The position numbers and the translations under genes were made by a program. From NCBI RefSeq assembly GCF_003060885.1, contig NZ_QAIG01000002.1, forward strand, positions 1 to 57,789: a DNA stretch of 57,789 bases, read 5' to 3'. Shown in pieces: positions 25,185 through 33,872 of the stretch. The notes below the pieces were generated by a model. The model was not told the DNA's origin and did no database searches. It worked only from the letters and a program-made list of their open reading frames with translations. This DNA comes from Pseudomonas sp. HMWF032. GTDB lineage: Bacteria > Pseudomonadota > Gammaproteobacteria > Pseudomonadales > Pseudomonadaceae. The number at the start of each line of letters is the position of its first letter. The stretch's first letter is position 1.

Positions 25185-26420
25185 ATGGCCGCCGAGCTTC
25201 GCGCCAATTCCCAGGCCTTCGATAGTGCTGCGCCACTGTTCGACCCACGGCTTTTTCCCAGTGATTTTGCCAACCGCAGCGGCAAGGTTGAACGCCTGGC
25301 GCGCAAGCTGGCGGCCACTGCCGTGCAGCGTGATCGCCAGGGCGGTAGCGCCCAGGCCGAGCGTCAGTTGCTGCGTGACAGCGGCTTGCTGACCCTGGCC
25401 ATTCCCCAGCAGTTTGGTGGTCAGGGCCTGGTGTGGCCGGAGATCTACCGAATCATTCGTTACCTGGCCGCCGTGGACAGTTCGCTGGCCCATCTGTTTG
25501 CCTTTCAGCACCTGCAAGTGGCGACCATTTTGCTGTTTGGCAGCCCCGACCAGCAGCGCCACTGGTTGAGCCGCACGGTGCATGAGCGCTGGTTCTGGGG
25601 CAATGCCACCAACGGCCGCGATACCCGCCTGAAACTCAGCCGCCGTGAGGAGCATTACGAGCTCAATGGCAGCAAGTCGTTCTGCTCCGGTGCCTTGGGC
25701 GCCGATGCGCTGGTGATCAGCGCGCCGCGCAGTCACAACCCGGAGGACCGCGTATTTATCGTGCTGCCCAGCCAGCGTGAAGGGTTGGCGGTGAATGATG
25801 ACTGGGATGGTTTCGGCCAGCGCCAGACAGACAGCGGCACGGTGCAGTTCGAGAATGTGTTTGTCGACAGCAGCGAGCTGCTCGGCCCCAGCGGCGTGAG
25901 CCCGCGTACCACGCTACGCGCCTGCCTGTCGCAATTGATCCTCACCCAGTTGTACCTGGGCAATGCCCAGGGCGCATTGGATGGCGCGCTGCGTTACACC
26001 CGCGAACACAGCCGCGCCTGGCCGTCTTCCGGGGTGGCCCTGGCCAGTGACGATCCCTTTATCCAGCAGCGCTATGGCGAGCTGTGGCTGCTCTATCGCA
26101 GTGCTCAGTTGCTGGCCGACAACGCCGCGCAACGTCTGCAGAGCGCCTGGGAGAAACCTGCGCTTACCGCTGCCGAGCGCGCTGAGGTGGCCTTGGCCAT
26201 CAGCGAAGCCAAGGTGGTGTCGGCGCGCGCCGCGCTTGAAATCACCTCGCGCATTTTTGAAAGCATGGGGGCTAGCTCCACCCGCTCGAAATACGGCTTT
26301 GACCGCTTCTGGAGAAACGTGCGGGTGCACAGCCTGCATGACCCGCTCGATTACAAGGTGCGCGATCTCGGGCACTGGTTACTCAATGGCAAGGCGCCCA
26401 CGCCTTCGCTGTATGGCTGA
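25185..26420 (+). CDS. SfnB/DszC-like flavoenzyme (acyl-CoA dehydrogenase fold), copy 3
   Basis: A 411-residue relative of the two SfnB-like proteins at 5487-7985. Motifs are GLLTLAIPQQFGGQGLVWPE, YELNGSKSFCSGALGADALV, WDGFGQRQTDSGTVQF and the C-terminal FDRFWRNVRVHSLHDPLDYK. The RNxRxHxLHDP motif and lack of acyl-CoA context favour a flavin monooxygenase on a sulfur compound. It is more diverged from the other two than they are from each other. It is coupled to the small exported protein upstream. Substrate unknown. Confidence 0.82.
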   Translation: MAAELRANSQAFDSAAPLFDPRLFPSDFANRSGKVERLARKLAATAVQRDRQGGSAQAERQLLRDSGLLTLAIPQQFGGQGLVWPEIYRIIRYLAAVDSSLAHLFAFQHLQVATILLFGSPDQQRHWLSRTVHERWFWGNATNGRDTRLKLSRREEHYELNGSKSFCSGALGADALVISAPRSHNPEDRVFIVLPSQREGLAVNDDWDGFGQRQTDSGTVQFENVFVDSSELLGPSGVSPRTTLRACLSQLILTQLYLGNAQGALDGALRYTREHSRAWPSSGVALASDDPFIQQRYGELWLLYRSAQLLADNAAQRLQSAWEKPALTAAERAEVALAISEAKVVSARAALEITSRIFESMGASSTRSKYGFDRFWRNVRVHSLHDPLDYKVRDLGHWLLNGKAPTPSLYG

Positions 26421-26523
26421 CACGACAGGGAGGGGCGCGCAGAAAAGACATGCAGCAGATTGATAAACCCGTAAACCAATAGGGCCATCCGGCCGTGTTT
26501 CATAACCGTTGAGGCAGTGTGAA

Positions 26524-27450
26524 ATGACTATCAAAAACCTGTTGGGTGCCGGCCTGTTGGCGGCGGCCACATTGTTACAAGTCGCGCAGGCGCTGGCCGC
26601 CAGTGATGTGCTGGTCAGTACCGAGTGGCTGGAAAAGAACCTGAACAACCCCAAGGTGCGGATCATCGAGGTGAGTGTTGTACCGGGCGTTTACGAGCGT
26701 GGGCATATCCCCGGCGCGGTGAACTTTGCCTGGCACCGTGATCTGGTTGATCCGGTGCGCCGTGATATCGCCAGCCAGGAAAACTTTCAGGCGCTGTTGC
26801 GTAAATCGGGCATCTCGGCGGACACCACCACGGTGCTCTATGGCGATAACAACAACTGGTTCGCCGCTTGGGGCGCCTGGGTGTTCGATGTGTATGGCGT
26901 GGACAACGTCAAACTGCTCGATGGCGGACGGGTGAAGTGGGAGGCGGAAAAACGCGCCCTGGATAACCGCGCGAAAACCCCGGTAGCCGGTAATGTCACG
27001 GTCAAGGCAGCGAATAAAAACCTGCGCGCCTTCCTCCCGGACTTACTGGCAGCGGCAGAGAAACGCAGCGACGTGCAACTGGTGGATATCCGCTCCGCGG
27101 ATGAATACAACGGCAAGGTCTTTGCCCCGCAAGGTGTACAGGAACTGGCTGTGCGCGCCGGCCACGTTCCGGGCGCAGTCAACGTCCCTTGGGGGCAGGC
27201 AGTAGCCGCCGATGGCACCTTCAAATCGGCTGAAGAGCTGAAAAAGGTCTACGGCGCGGTGGGTATCGATGGCAGTAAGCCGATCATCACCTACTGCCGC
27301 ATCGGTGAGCGCTCCAGCCACACCTGGTTCGCCCTGAAGAAAATCCTCGGTTACGACGTACGTAACTACGATGGCTCCTGGACCGAATACGGCAATGCCG
27401 TGGGCGTGCCGGTGGTCAACGTGGCCGGCACTGTGTGGGGCGGCAAATAA
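26524..27450 (+). CDS. Exported two-domain rhodanese (thiosulfate sulfurtransferase, SseA-like)
   Basis: Starting at ATG 26524 (GAGG upstream) gives 308 residues with signal peptide NLLGAGLLAAATLLQVAQALA. The first rhodanese domain (PGVYERGHIPGAVNFAWHRDL) lacks a catalytic cysteine. The second has the loop YCRIGERSSHTWFAL with Cys258, the thiosulfate-sulfurtransferase pattern. It should transfer sulfane sulfur from thiosulfate in the periplasm. The next gene is a TsuA-like thiosulfate transporter, so together they look like a thiosulfate-use module. Confidence 0.88.
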   Translation: MTIKNLLGAGLLAAATLLQVAQALAASDVLVSTEWLEKNLNNPKVRIIEVSVVPGVYERGHIPGAVNFAWHRDLVDPVRRDIASQENFQALLRKSGISADTTTVLYGDNNNWFAAWGAWVFDVYGVDNVKLLDGGRVKWEAEKRALDNRAKTPVAGNVTVKAANKNLRAFLPDLLAAAEKRSDVQLVDIRSADEYNGKVFAPQGVQELAVRAGHVPGAVNVPWGQAVAADGTFKSAEELKKVYGAVGIDGSKPIITYCRIGERSSHTWFALKKILGYDVRNYDGSWTEYGNAVGVPVVNVAGTVWGGK

Positions 27451-27475
27451 GCCTGCACTACGGTGAAAAAGTCAT

Positions 27476-27539
27476 GGCATGGGCCAGCCCCATGCCCCTG
27501 TTAGGGTGAGCGTTCAGGCAGGGCGCTCACTCTTCTTTT
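27476..27539 (+). terminator. Two hairpins with T-rich tail after the rhodanese gene
   Basis: GGCATGGG/CCCATGCC (27476-27483, 27489-27496) is followed by GTGAGCG/CGCTCAC (27506-27512, 27524-27530) and then TCTTCTTTT. The second has the form of an intrinsic terminator. Since the transporter starts only 16 nt later, it may limit read-through into that gene. Confidence 0.6.
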
Positions 27540-27554
27540 ATGTGAGGAGCCACT

Positions 27555-28736
27555 ATGGCAACGACTGCGTTGCAGGCGTCGGGACGCTGGGCCAGTACAT
27601 GGGCAGTGGCATTGAGCCTGACCCTGGTGTTTGCCGCCTGGCGGTTGGGCGGCGCGGACAGCGACAGCCAGGCGTTGAGCCTGTCCTTGCTCGGCGGGGC
27701 GTTGTTTGGCCTGTTGTTGCAGCGTTCGCGCTTCTGCTTTTTCTGCTTGACCCGCGACTTTATCGAGCAGGGCAAACCGGATGGGTTGCTCGGCATCATC
27801 GCCGCATTGGCGGTGGGCACCCTGGGTTATCACTTGGTATTCGGTGCATTTCTACCGGACCCAACGCTGGGCCGCTTGCCGCCGGATGCGCATGTCGGGC
27901 CGCTGAGTTGGGTGCTGGGGTTGAGCGCTACGGTGTTTGGCATCGGCATGGCGCTGTCCGGTTCGTGCATCAGTGCCCATCTCTACCGCTTGGGCGAGGG
28001 CGCGTTTGCTTCGCTGTTTGCGCTGTGCGGCGCCTTGATCGGTTTCTTTCTGGGTTTTCTCTGCTGGAACCCGCTGTATCTGCTGAGCATCCAGCAGGCT
28101 CCGGTGGTCTGGTTGCCGGCCTGGCAGGGCTATGGCGTGTCGTTTCTGTTGCAGATCGCTTTGCTCGGTGGTCTGGCCTGCTGGCTGTTGTTGCATGTAC
28201 AAGCGAGCACTGAACCGCGCGTGGTTGCGCGCAACCTGCGGCAGCTGCTGTTTGGCCAGCGCTGGCCGACCTGGGTGGGCGGTGTGCTGATCGGCTTTCT
28301 CGCGACCTTGAGTTACCTGCGTGTTGGCCCACTGGGCGTGACGGCGGAATTAGGCAGTGTGGCGCGCACCGCGGCAGACGGGCTGGGCTGGCTACCGGAG
28401 CGGTTGGAAGGTTTGGACAGTTTTTCTGGCTGCGCCACGGCAGTCAAAGAGGCGCTGCTGTCGAACAACGGTCTGTTTATTCTCGGCCTGGTTGTGGCGT
28501 CCTGGGCCAGCGCTTTGCTGGCAGGGGATTTCCAGCCCAAGCGTCCGCGCGTCAGTGAACTGCTGCGTAATCTGCTCGGCGGCATTTTGCTGGGCTGGGG
28601 CAGCATGCTGGCGCTGGGTTGCACCGTAGGCACGCTGCTCTCGGGGATCATGGCCGGCGCGTTGTCCGGCTGGGTATTTGCGGTGTTTTGTTTAGTGGGT
28701 GTTTTGCTCGGGCTGCGTATACGCCGTTACTGGTAA
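27555..28736 (+). CDS. YeeE/YedE-family transporter (TsuA-like thiosulfate importer)
   Basis: A 393-residue membrane protein with about ten hydrophobic segments. Two internal repeats carry conserved cysteines: SGSCISAHLYRLGEGAF and LALGCTVGTLLSGIMAG, with RSRFCFFCLTRDF and FSGCATAVKEALLSNNG between them. YeeE/TsuA proteins pass thiosulfate through a cysteine-lined path. AGGAGCCACT precedes the ATG. Position after an exported thiosulfate sulfurtransferase supports a role in thiosulfate or persulfide sulfur uptake. Confidence 0.87.
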   Translation: MATTALQASGRWASTWAVALSLTLVFAAWRLGGADSDSQALSLSLLGGALFGLLLQRSRFCFFCLTRDFIEQGKPDGLLGIIAALAVGTLGYHLVFGAFLPDPTLGRLPPDAHVGPLSWVLGLSATVFGIGMALSGSCISAHLYRLGEGAFASLFALCGALIGFFLGFLCWNPLYLLSIQQAPVVWLPAWQGYGVSFLLQIALLGGLACWLLLHVQASTEPRVVARNLRQLLFGQRWPTWVGGVLIGFLATLSYLRVGPLGVTAELGSVARTAADGLGWLPERLEGLDSFSGCATAVKEALLSNNGLFILGLVVASWASALLAGDFQPKRPRVSELLRNLLGGILLGWGSMLALGCTVGTLLSGIMAGALSGWVFAVFCLVGVLLGLRIRRYW

Positions 28737-28748
28737 TCGGCGTTCTGG

Positions 28749-29717
28749 CTAGCCAGGGGTGTCTGCGACGTTGATTAAAGTGTGCAGGCGCTCTTGGCTA
28801 CCGTTGAGCAGTTGTTGCAACCAGCGCAATTGCTCAGGCTGAGCATCATTGAGTATCGCCTCAATCGAGGTTTGCACGGCTGTAAGGGGCGCAACGCTGC
28901 CAACCAGATTGAGGTGCTGGCTGAGAATCTCATCACCGCTGCTGACCAGCAGGGCGAAGTGGATGACGTTTTCCAACTCGCGGGTATTGCCTGGCCAGTT
29001 GTGCGCTTCCAGGCGCTGCTGCGCGGCATCGCTGATGACTGGCAGCGGCAGACTCAGGCGCTGGGCGTAGATGCCAAGGAAGTATTCCGCCATGGGCAGA
29101 ATATCGCCGGTGCGTTCACGCAACGGCGGCAGGTCAAGGCGGCCGTCGCTGAGATAACCGTATAGCCGCTCATTGAATTTGCCCGCCGCCACGGCCTGAG
29201 CCAGGTCGATGCTGGTTGCAGCCAGCAGCCTGACATCCGCCGGGCTCGGCTGGCTAGCGCCGACGCGCAATGCTTCACCGGTTTCCAGGGCGCTGAGCAG
29301 TTCAGCTTGCAGCGGCAGCGGCAGGTCGCCGATTTCATCCAGATACAGGGTGCCGTGGTTGGCCGAGCCAAACCAGCCGGCTCGGCTGCTGGCGCTGCCT
29401 TGATAGGCGCCGGCGGCGTAGCCGAACAGTTCTGCCTGGGCATGCTTGCTGCTGAGGCCGCTGCAGCTGAGCGCGACAAATAGCCCTGGCCGTTCGCTGG
29501 CGCGGTGGATATGCCGCGCCAACAACTCTTTACCGGTGCCGGTTTCGCCTTCAATCAGCAGCGGTAAAGGTTGTGTGGCAAGCAGCTCGACCTGGTCGCG
29601 TAGCTGCCGGGAGCGGGGATCGATAAACACCAGCGCCTTGGCGCGGATGCTCAGCGGGCTTTTTTCCGCATCGGGAAAGGTCAGCAGCGGCTGGCCGCTG
29701 AAGCTGTTCTGGCTCAT
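28749..29717 (-). CDS. Sigma-54-type AAA+ activator, SfnR-like, lacking a recognisable C-terminal HTH
   Basis: From ATG 29717 it is 322 residues. The AAA+ domain is clear: Walker A GETGTGKE, Walker B GTLYLDEIGDL, LRERTGDI and NWPGNTRELENVIHFALLVS. There is no N-terminal receiver domain, as in SfnR/PspF-type activators. Two oddities: the sigma-54-contact loop normally GAFTGA reads GAYQGS, and the C-terminus (LRWLQQLLNGSQERLHTLIN) does not show a Fis-type helix-turn-helix. It may act without specific DNA binding or have lost activity. An upstream in-frame start at 29780 is less likely. Sulfur neighbours suggest control of sulfonate or sulfone genes. Confidence 0.8.
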   Translation of the reverse strand: MSQNSFSGQPLLTFPDAEKSPLSIRAKALVFIDPRSRQLRDQVELLATQPLPLLIEGETGTGKELLARHIHRASERPGLFVALSCSGLSSKHAQAELFGYAAGAYQGSASSRAGWFGSANHGTLYLDEIGDLPLPLQAELLSALETGEALRVGASQPSPADVRLLAATSIDLAQAVAAGKFNERLYGYLSDGRLDLPPLRERTGDILPMAEYFLGIYAQRLSLPLPVISDAAQQRLEAHNWPGNTRELENVIHFALLVSSGDEILSQHLNLVGSVAPLTAVQTSIEAILNDAQPEQLRWLQQLLNGSQERLHTLINVADTPG

Positions 29718-29822
29718 AGACGAGTCTCCAACCCGGCTCGGGCTGCGAGCGGGCAGGTTGCATGATTTGTACGAGACCAAACGCCGTTCAGGCGTCAGGT
29801 TTATTGGCTGTTATGTGCGCAG

Positions 29823-30404
29823 TCAGGCGCGGCGGCGCGCATGCTGCTCGATCCGGCTTTGTAGGCGATAGAGGTAGGCAAAACCCTGTTCCCAGCGCTG
29901 ATGCCCGGACTTCACATTGATATGCCCAGCGCCGCTAAGAATGGCCACATCGCTGCCCCAGTCGCGTGCCAGCTCAATCGCCCGTGCAGCACTGGCGGCG
30001 GTGTCGTTATCCGAGCCCACCAACTGGCTGGGGAAGGGCAGTGAGTGCTGGGGAATCGGTGCAAAGTTCTGCAGCGCTGGCGGGCAGTTGGTCCGTTCCA
30101 CATCGGCTGGGGCGACCAAGAGCGCGGCGCGTACCCGGCGCAGCGACTCGACCGGAGCCTGGGTCGCCCAGTGCGCCACCGTAATGCAACCCAGGCTATG
30201 GGCAATCAGAATGGTCGGGCGTGGGTCGCTGGCGATATTGCGCTGTAGTTCGCCGACCCAGTCTTCACGCTTGGGGTTTAGCCAGTCGGCCTGTTCCACC
30301 CGGGCGCTGTTCGGCAGGCTGCGTTGCCAGTGGCTTTGCCAATGGTCGTCGGCTGATCCTTGCCAGCCCGGCACTATCAGGTAACGGATAGTTTCGTTGC
30401 GCAT
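29823..30404 (-). CDS. RBBP9/YdeN-family serine hydrolase
   Basis: A 193-residue alpha/beta hydrolase. The family signature GWQGSADDHWQSHWQ is at the N-terminus, nucleophile Ser70 is in IAHSLGC, and a likely catalytic His lies in GAGHINVKSGHQRWEQG. Members are small serine hydrolases of largely unknown substrate. It is divergent from oscA across an AT-rich sulfur-type promoter region and might be co-regulated with it; a role in sulfur metabolism is only inferred. Confidence 0.85.
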   Translation of the reverse strand: MRNETIRYLIVPGWQGSADDHWQSHWQRSLPNSARVEQADWLNPKREDWVGELQRNIASDPRPTILIAHSLGCITVAHWATQAPVESLRRVRAALLVAPADVERTNCPPALQNFAPIPQHSLPFPSQLVGSDNDTAASAARAIELARDWGSDVAILSGAGHINVKSGHQRWEQGFAYLYRLQSRIEQHARRRA

Positions 30405-30460
30405 CGTGCGCCCTCCTGCAAGTTTTGATGGTTGCAGTGTAGGCAGGGGTTTCGAATATC

Positions 30461-30502
30461 AAAAAGAATAAGAACTTATTTACTTATTCCATAGATGCTT
30501 TT
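30461..30502. promoter_or_regulatory. AT-rich sulfur-regulon-like motif upstream of oscA-sbp-cysTWA
   Basis: AAAAAGAATAAGAACTTATT then TACTTATTCC, an AAAAAGAATAAG/CTTATT dyad-like block matching motifs before tau, lsfA and porin genes. It lies between the divergent hydrolase and oscA and is a candidate CysB site. The remaining 30503-30663 is AT-rich with no gene. Confidence 0.5.
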
Positions 30503-30663
30503 TCGGTTCGTTACCATCCGGGGATGTCATATGCTAATAAATTATATAAATGTTCTTAAATAATATTTTTAAGAATATTGGTGGTCTCACTATTATCCGC
30601 TCCACGCCCACCGACTACGGCCAGTTTTCGCCGCTTACAGGGGCTATTTCAAGGAGCATTACC

Positions 30664-30846
30664 ATGACCGCAACCCTACGAAACCTTGAAGGTCAGGACG
30701 ACGCCAGCATCCTGCGCGAGATCCAGGCTGCGCTGAACGGCCTGAAGTTCGGCTCGGTGGAAATCACCATGCACAACGGCCAGGTCGTGCAGATTGAGCG
30801 CAAGGAAAAATTCCGCTTGCAGGCACCGGCCGGCAAGAACGCCTGA
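30664..30846 (+). CDS. oscA: OscA, small YezD/DUF2292-family protein
   Basis: A 60-residue protein (ILREIQAALNGLKFGSVEIT, then HNGQVVQIERKEKFRL) of the YezD/DUF2292 family. AAGGAGC precedes ATG 30664; an in-frame upstream extension to 30550 lacks family similarity. In Pseudomonas corrugata the equivalent gene directly upstream of sbp was named oscA and linked to organosulfur use and oxidative/chromate stress. The biochemical role is unknown. The same position before sbp-cysTWA supports the name. Confidence 0.85.
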   Translation: MTATLRNLEGQDDASILREIQAALNGLKFGSVEITMHNGQVVQIERKEKFRLQAPAGKNA

Positions 30847-30881
30847 CCCGTTAAATCAACCCCGAGCCTCAAAACCCGACT

Positions 30882-30892
30882 GGACCACCGGA
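30882..30892 (+). promoter_or_regulatory. GGACCACCGGA motif and ribosome site before the Cys-rich leader ORF
   Basis: GGACCACCGGA matches the core of the leader motif before the sfnB operon (CCGGACCACCGGA). Here it flows into GGAGG, which is correctly spaced (about 8 nt) before ATG 30903. So the motif doubles as a Shine-Dalgarno sequence at this locus. Confidence 0.45.
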
Positions 30893-30902
30893 GGGTGTGA
30901 GC

Positions 30903-30968
30903 ATGAGCCGAGCAGAAACCATGAGCACACACCGGTATTGCAGCTGTCACCCGCGAATGCGTTGTTGA
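30903..30968 (+). CDS. Candidate cysteine-rich leader peptide upstream of sbp
   Basis: A 21-codon ORF (plus stop) begins at ATG 30903 after a good GGAGG site and ends [10 protein letters not shown]. Three of the last nine residues are Cys and three are Arg. It lies between oscA and sbp, 55 nt before the sbp start. A second in-frame ATG at 30921 gives a 15-residue version. Short Cys-rich upstream ORFs are known to act in cysteine-responsive attenuation of cys genes in actinobacteria. A similar sensor role here is inference; it could also be a chance ORF. Confidence 0.5.
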   Translation: MSRAETMSTHRYCSCHPRMRC

Positions 30969-31023
30969 CCGCCAACCCCTAAAGAAAAACCAACAAACAC
31001 TCGAAGATTTTAGGAGCCGCACC

Positions 31024-32022
31024 ATGTCCATTCGCCGTTTTGCCCTCGCTGCGCTTGCCAGCGCCATTTTTGCAGGCCCGGTGGCCGCCGCTGAAACCCT
31101 GCTCAACGTGTCTTACGACCCAACTCGTGAGCTGTACAGTGAATTCAACGCCGCGTTCAACAAGCACTGGCAAGCCCAGGGCAATGAAGCGGTGACCATC
31201 CAGCAGTCCCACGGTGGTTCGGGCAAGCAAGCCCGTGCGGTGATCGACGGCCTGCGTGCTGACGTGGTGACTCTGGCCCTGGCCGGTGATATCGACGAGC
31301 TGTACAAGCTCGGCAAGCTGATCCCGGAGAACTGGCAGGAGCGTCTGCCGCAATCGAGCACGCCGTATACCTCGACCATCGTGTTCCTGGTGCGAAAAGG
31401 CAACCCGGAAGGCATCAAAGACTGGGATGACCTGGTCAAGCCGGGCGTTGAAGTCATCACCCCGAACCCGAAAACCTCCGGCGGTGCCCGCTGGAACTTC
31501 CTCGCCGCCTGGGCCTTCGCTCAGCAGAAGTACGGCAGCGAAGCCAAGGCTCAGGAATTCGTCGAGAAGCTCTACAAGAATGTGCCAGTACTCGACACCG
31601 GTGCGCGTGGTTCGGCTATCACCTTCGTTAACAACAATATCGGTGACGTGCTGCTGGCCTGGGAAAACGAAGCCTTCCTGGCACTGAAGGAAGAGGGTGG
31701 CAATAACTTTGAGATCGTTGCACCGTCGCTGTCGATCCTCGCCGAGCCGCCAGTAGCCGTGGTTGATCAGAACGTCGACAAGAAGGGCACCCGCAAAGTG
31801 GCTGAGGCCTACCTCAACTACCTGTACAGCGATGAAGGTCAGCGTCTGGCGGCCAAGCACTTCTACCGTCCGCGCAATCAGGAAATTGCCAAGGATTTCA
31901 GCCAGCAATTTTCCAACTTGAAGCTGGTCACCATCGACAAGGACTTCAACGGTTGGAAAACCGCACAGCCGAAGTTCTTCAATGACGGTGGCGTGTTCGA
32001 TCAGATCTATAAGGCGCAGTAA
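31024..32022 (+). CDS. sbp: Periplasmic sulfate-binding protein
   Basis: A 332-residue protein with signal peptide ending PVAAA, then [22 protein letters not shown], the family start, and [32 protein letters not shown]. It binds sulfate (or thiosulfate) for CysTWA. GGAGCCGCACC precedes the ATG. It is preceded by oscA and the candidate leader ORF and followed by the permease genes. A second homologue (46389-47402) shares the PNPKTSG.AR motif. Confidence 0.96.
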   Translation: MSIRRFALAALASAIFAGPVAAAETLLNVSYDPTRELYSEFNAAFNKHWQAQGNEAVTIQQSHGGSGKQARAVIDGLRADVVTLALAGDIDELYKLGKLIPENWQERLPQSSTPYTSTIVFLVRKGNPEGIKDWDDLVKPGVEVITPNPKTSGGARWNFLAAWAFAQQKYGSEAKAQEFVEKLYKNVPVLDTGARGSAITFVNNNIGDVLLAWENEAFLALKEEGGNNFEIVAPSLSILAEPPVAVVDQNVDKKGTRKVAEAYLNYLYSDEGQRLAAKHFYRPRNQEIAKDFSQQFSNLKLVTIDKDFNGWKTAQPKFFNDGGVFDQIYKAQ

Positions 32023-32167
32023 GTCTGATAAGCAGGGGTGGGTGAGCCGTGCGCTGCCCACCCCTTGTTGTGTAAGCGTCGGTCTTGTTGCAGGCCAGCC
32101 GGAAAGGGCGACACCGGCGGCAGGGCTGATTTGAGCGTTCCAACGCAGAAGCAGATAAGGACAGATA

Positions 32168-32986
32168 ATGTCTCGTCGTACTTCCCCGGTCATACCCGGC
32201 TTCGGGCTGACGCTGGGCTACACCCTGGTGTACCTCAGCCTGTTGGTGCTGATTCCCCTGGGTGCCATGTTCGTTCACGCCGCTCAGCTAACCTGGGCTG
32301 AATTCTGGGCCATCATTTCCGCACCGCGAGTGCTGGCCGCCCTCAAACTGAGCTTTGCCACTGCCTTTGCTGCTGCCATCATCAACGGCATTATTGGCAC
32401 ATTGCTGGCTTGGGCATTGGTGCGTTACACCTTCCCAGGCCGCAAGGTGATAGAGGCGATGATCGACCTGCCTTTTGCCTTGCCCACCGCCGTTGCCGGT
32501 ATCGCGCTGACCGCCTTGTATGCCCCTAGCGGCCTGGTTGGTCAGTTCGCCACCGACCTGGGCTTCAAAATTGCCTATACGCCTATCGGCATCACCCTGG
32601 CACTGACCTTTGTCACCCTGCCGTTTGTGGTGCGTACCATTCAGCCGGTGTTGGCCGATATTCCCCGTGAAGTCGAAGAGGCAGCGGCTTGCCTCGGTGC
32701 CAAGCCGCTGCAGGTGTTTCGTCATGTGCTGCTGCCGGCGTTGCTGCCGGCCTGGCTGACGGGCTTCTCGCTGGCCTTTGCGCGTGGCGTTGGTGAGTAC
32801 GGTTCGGTGATCTTTATCGCCGGCAATATGCCCATGAAGACCGAGATCCTACCGCTGCTGATCATGGTCAAGCTTGATCAGTACGACTATCACGGCGCGA
32901 CGGCGATCGGCGTGCTGATGCTGGTGGTCTCCTTCATTCTGCTGCTGCTGATCAATCTGCTGCAGCGCCAGATCGCTAAGTCCTGA
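32168..32986 (+). CDS. cysT: Sulfate/thiosulfate ABC transporter permease CysT (CysU)
   Basis: A 272-residue inner-membrane permease: [20 protein letters not shown] at the start, [20 protein letters not shown], and the EAA loop [25 protein letters not shown]. With CysW it forms the sulfate channel. It lies 145 bp after sbp, a gap with no clear hairpin, and 10 bp before cysW. Confidence 0.96.
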   Translation: MSRRTSPVIPGFGLTLGYTLVYLSLLVLIPLGAMFVHAAQLTWAEFWAIISAPRVLAALKLSFATAFAAAIINGIIGTLLAWALVRYTFPGRKVIEAMIDLPFALPTAVAGIALTALYAPSGLVGQFATDLGFKIAYTPIGITLALTFVTLPFVVRTIQPVLADIPREVEEAAACLGAKPLQVFRHVLLPALLPAWLTGFSLAFARGVGEYGSVIFIAGNMPMKTEILPLLIMVKLDQYDYHGATAIGVLMLVVSFILLLLINLLQRQIAKS

Positions 32987-32996
32987 GGAGGTCGCC

Positions 32997-33869
32997 ATGT
33001 CTTCTGTAACCCTAAGCGCGTCAGCCTCGGCCAACGCGGCGCGGCGCGGCAACGTGCTTGGTCGCCGGCTACTGATCATCGGCGCCTGGCTGGTGTTTTT
33101 GCTGTTCCTCGTGTTGCCGCTGTTTATCGTGCTGAGTGAGGCGTTGAAGCACGGCTTCGGCACCTTCTTTGGTGCGATTTTCGAACCTGACGCTATCAGT
33201 GCGTTGAAGCTGACCCTGCTCGCGGTGGGCATTTCGGTGCCACTCAATCTGGTGTTCGGCGTGGCCGCTGCCTGGTGCGTCAGCAAGTATGAGTTTCGCG
33301 GCAAGAGCATTCTGGTCACCCTGATCGACCTGCCGTTCTCGGTGTCGCCGGTGATTGCCGGTCTGATCTACGTGCTGCTGTTCGGTGCCCAGGGTTTCTT
33401 CGGCCCTTGGCTGCGCGAGCACGATATCCAGATCATCTTCGCCTTGCCGGGCATCGTCCTGGCCACGGTGTTTGTTACCGTGCCCTTCGTTGCCCGCGAA
33501 CTGATCCCGCTGATGCAGGAACAGGGCACCCAGGAAGAGGAGGCCGCCCGTCTGCTCGGTGCCAATGGCTGGCAGATGTTCTGGCACGTGACGTTGCCGA
33601 ATATCAAATGGGGCCTGATCTACGGCGTGGTGTTATGCACCGCACGGGCTATGGGTGAGTTTGGTGCGGTGTCGGTGGTGTCTGGGCACATTCGCGGTTA
33701 CACCAATACGCTGCCGCTGCATGTTGAGATTCTTTATAACGAATACAATCACGTCGCCGCCTTCAGCGTCGCCAGTCTGCTGTTGCTGATGGCGGTGTTT
33801 ATCCTGCTGCTCAAGCAGTGGAGCGAGTCCCGTATCAACCGCCTGAAAGCCAGTGCTGGCGAGGAATAA
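32997..33869 (+). CDS. cysW: Sulfate/thiosulfate ABC transporter permease CysW
   Basis: A 290-residue permease with [39 protein letters not shown] and the EAA loop [22 protein letters not shown], followed by [20 protein letters not shown], diagnostic of CysW. It starts 10 bp after cysT behind TGAGGAGG and ends 3 bp before cysA. It pairs with CysT in the membrane. Confidence 0.96.
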   Translation: MSSVTLSASASANAARRGNVLGRRLLIIGAWLVFLLFLVLPLFIVLSEALKHGFGTFFGAIFEPDAISALKLTLLAVGISVPLNLVFGVAAAWCVSKYEFRGKSILVTLIDLPFSVSPVIAGLIYVLLFGAQGFFGPWLREHDIQIIFALPGIVLATVFVTVPFVARELIPLMQEQGTQEEEAARLLGANGWQMFWHVTLPNIKWGLIYGVVLCTARAMGEFGAVSVVSGHIRGYTNTLPLHVEILYNEYNHVAAFSVASLLLLMAVFILLLKQWSESRINRLKASAGEE

Positions 33870-33872
33870 GTC

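Noticed and set aside
30979..32193. 404-residue minus-strand frame
   Set aside because: Antisense to sbp, which is unambiguous.
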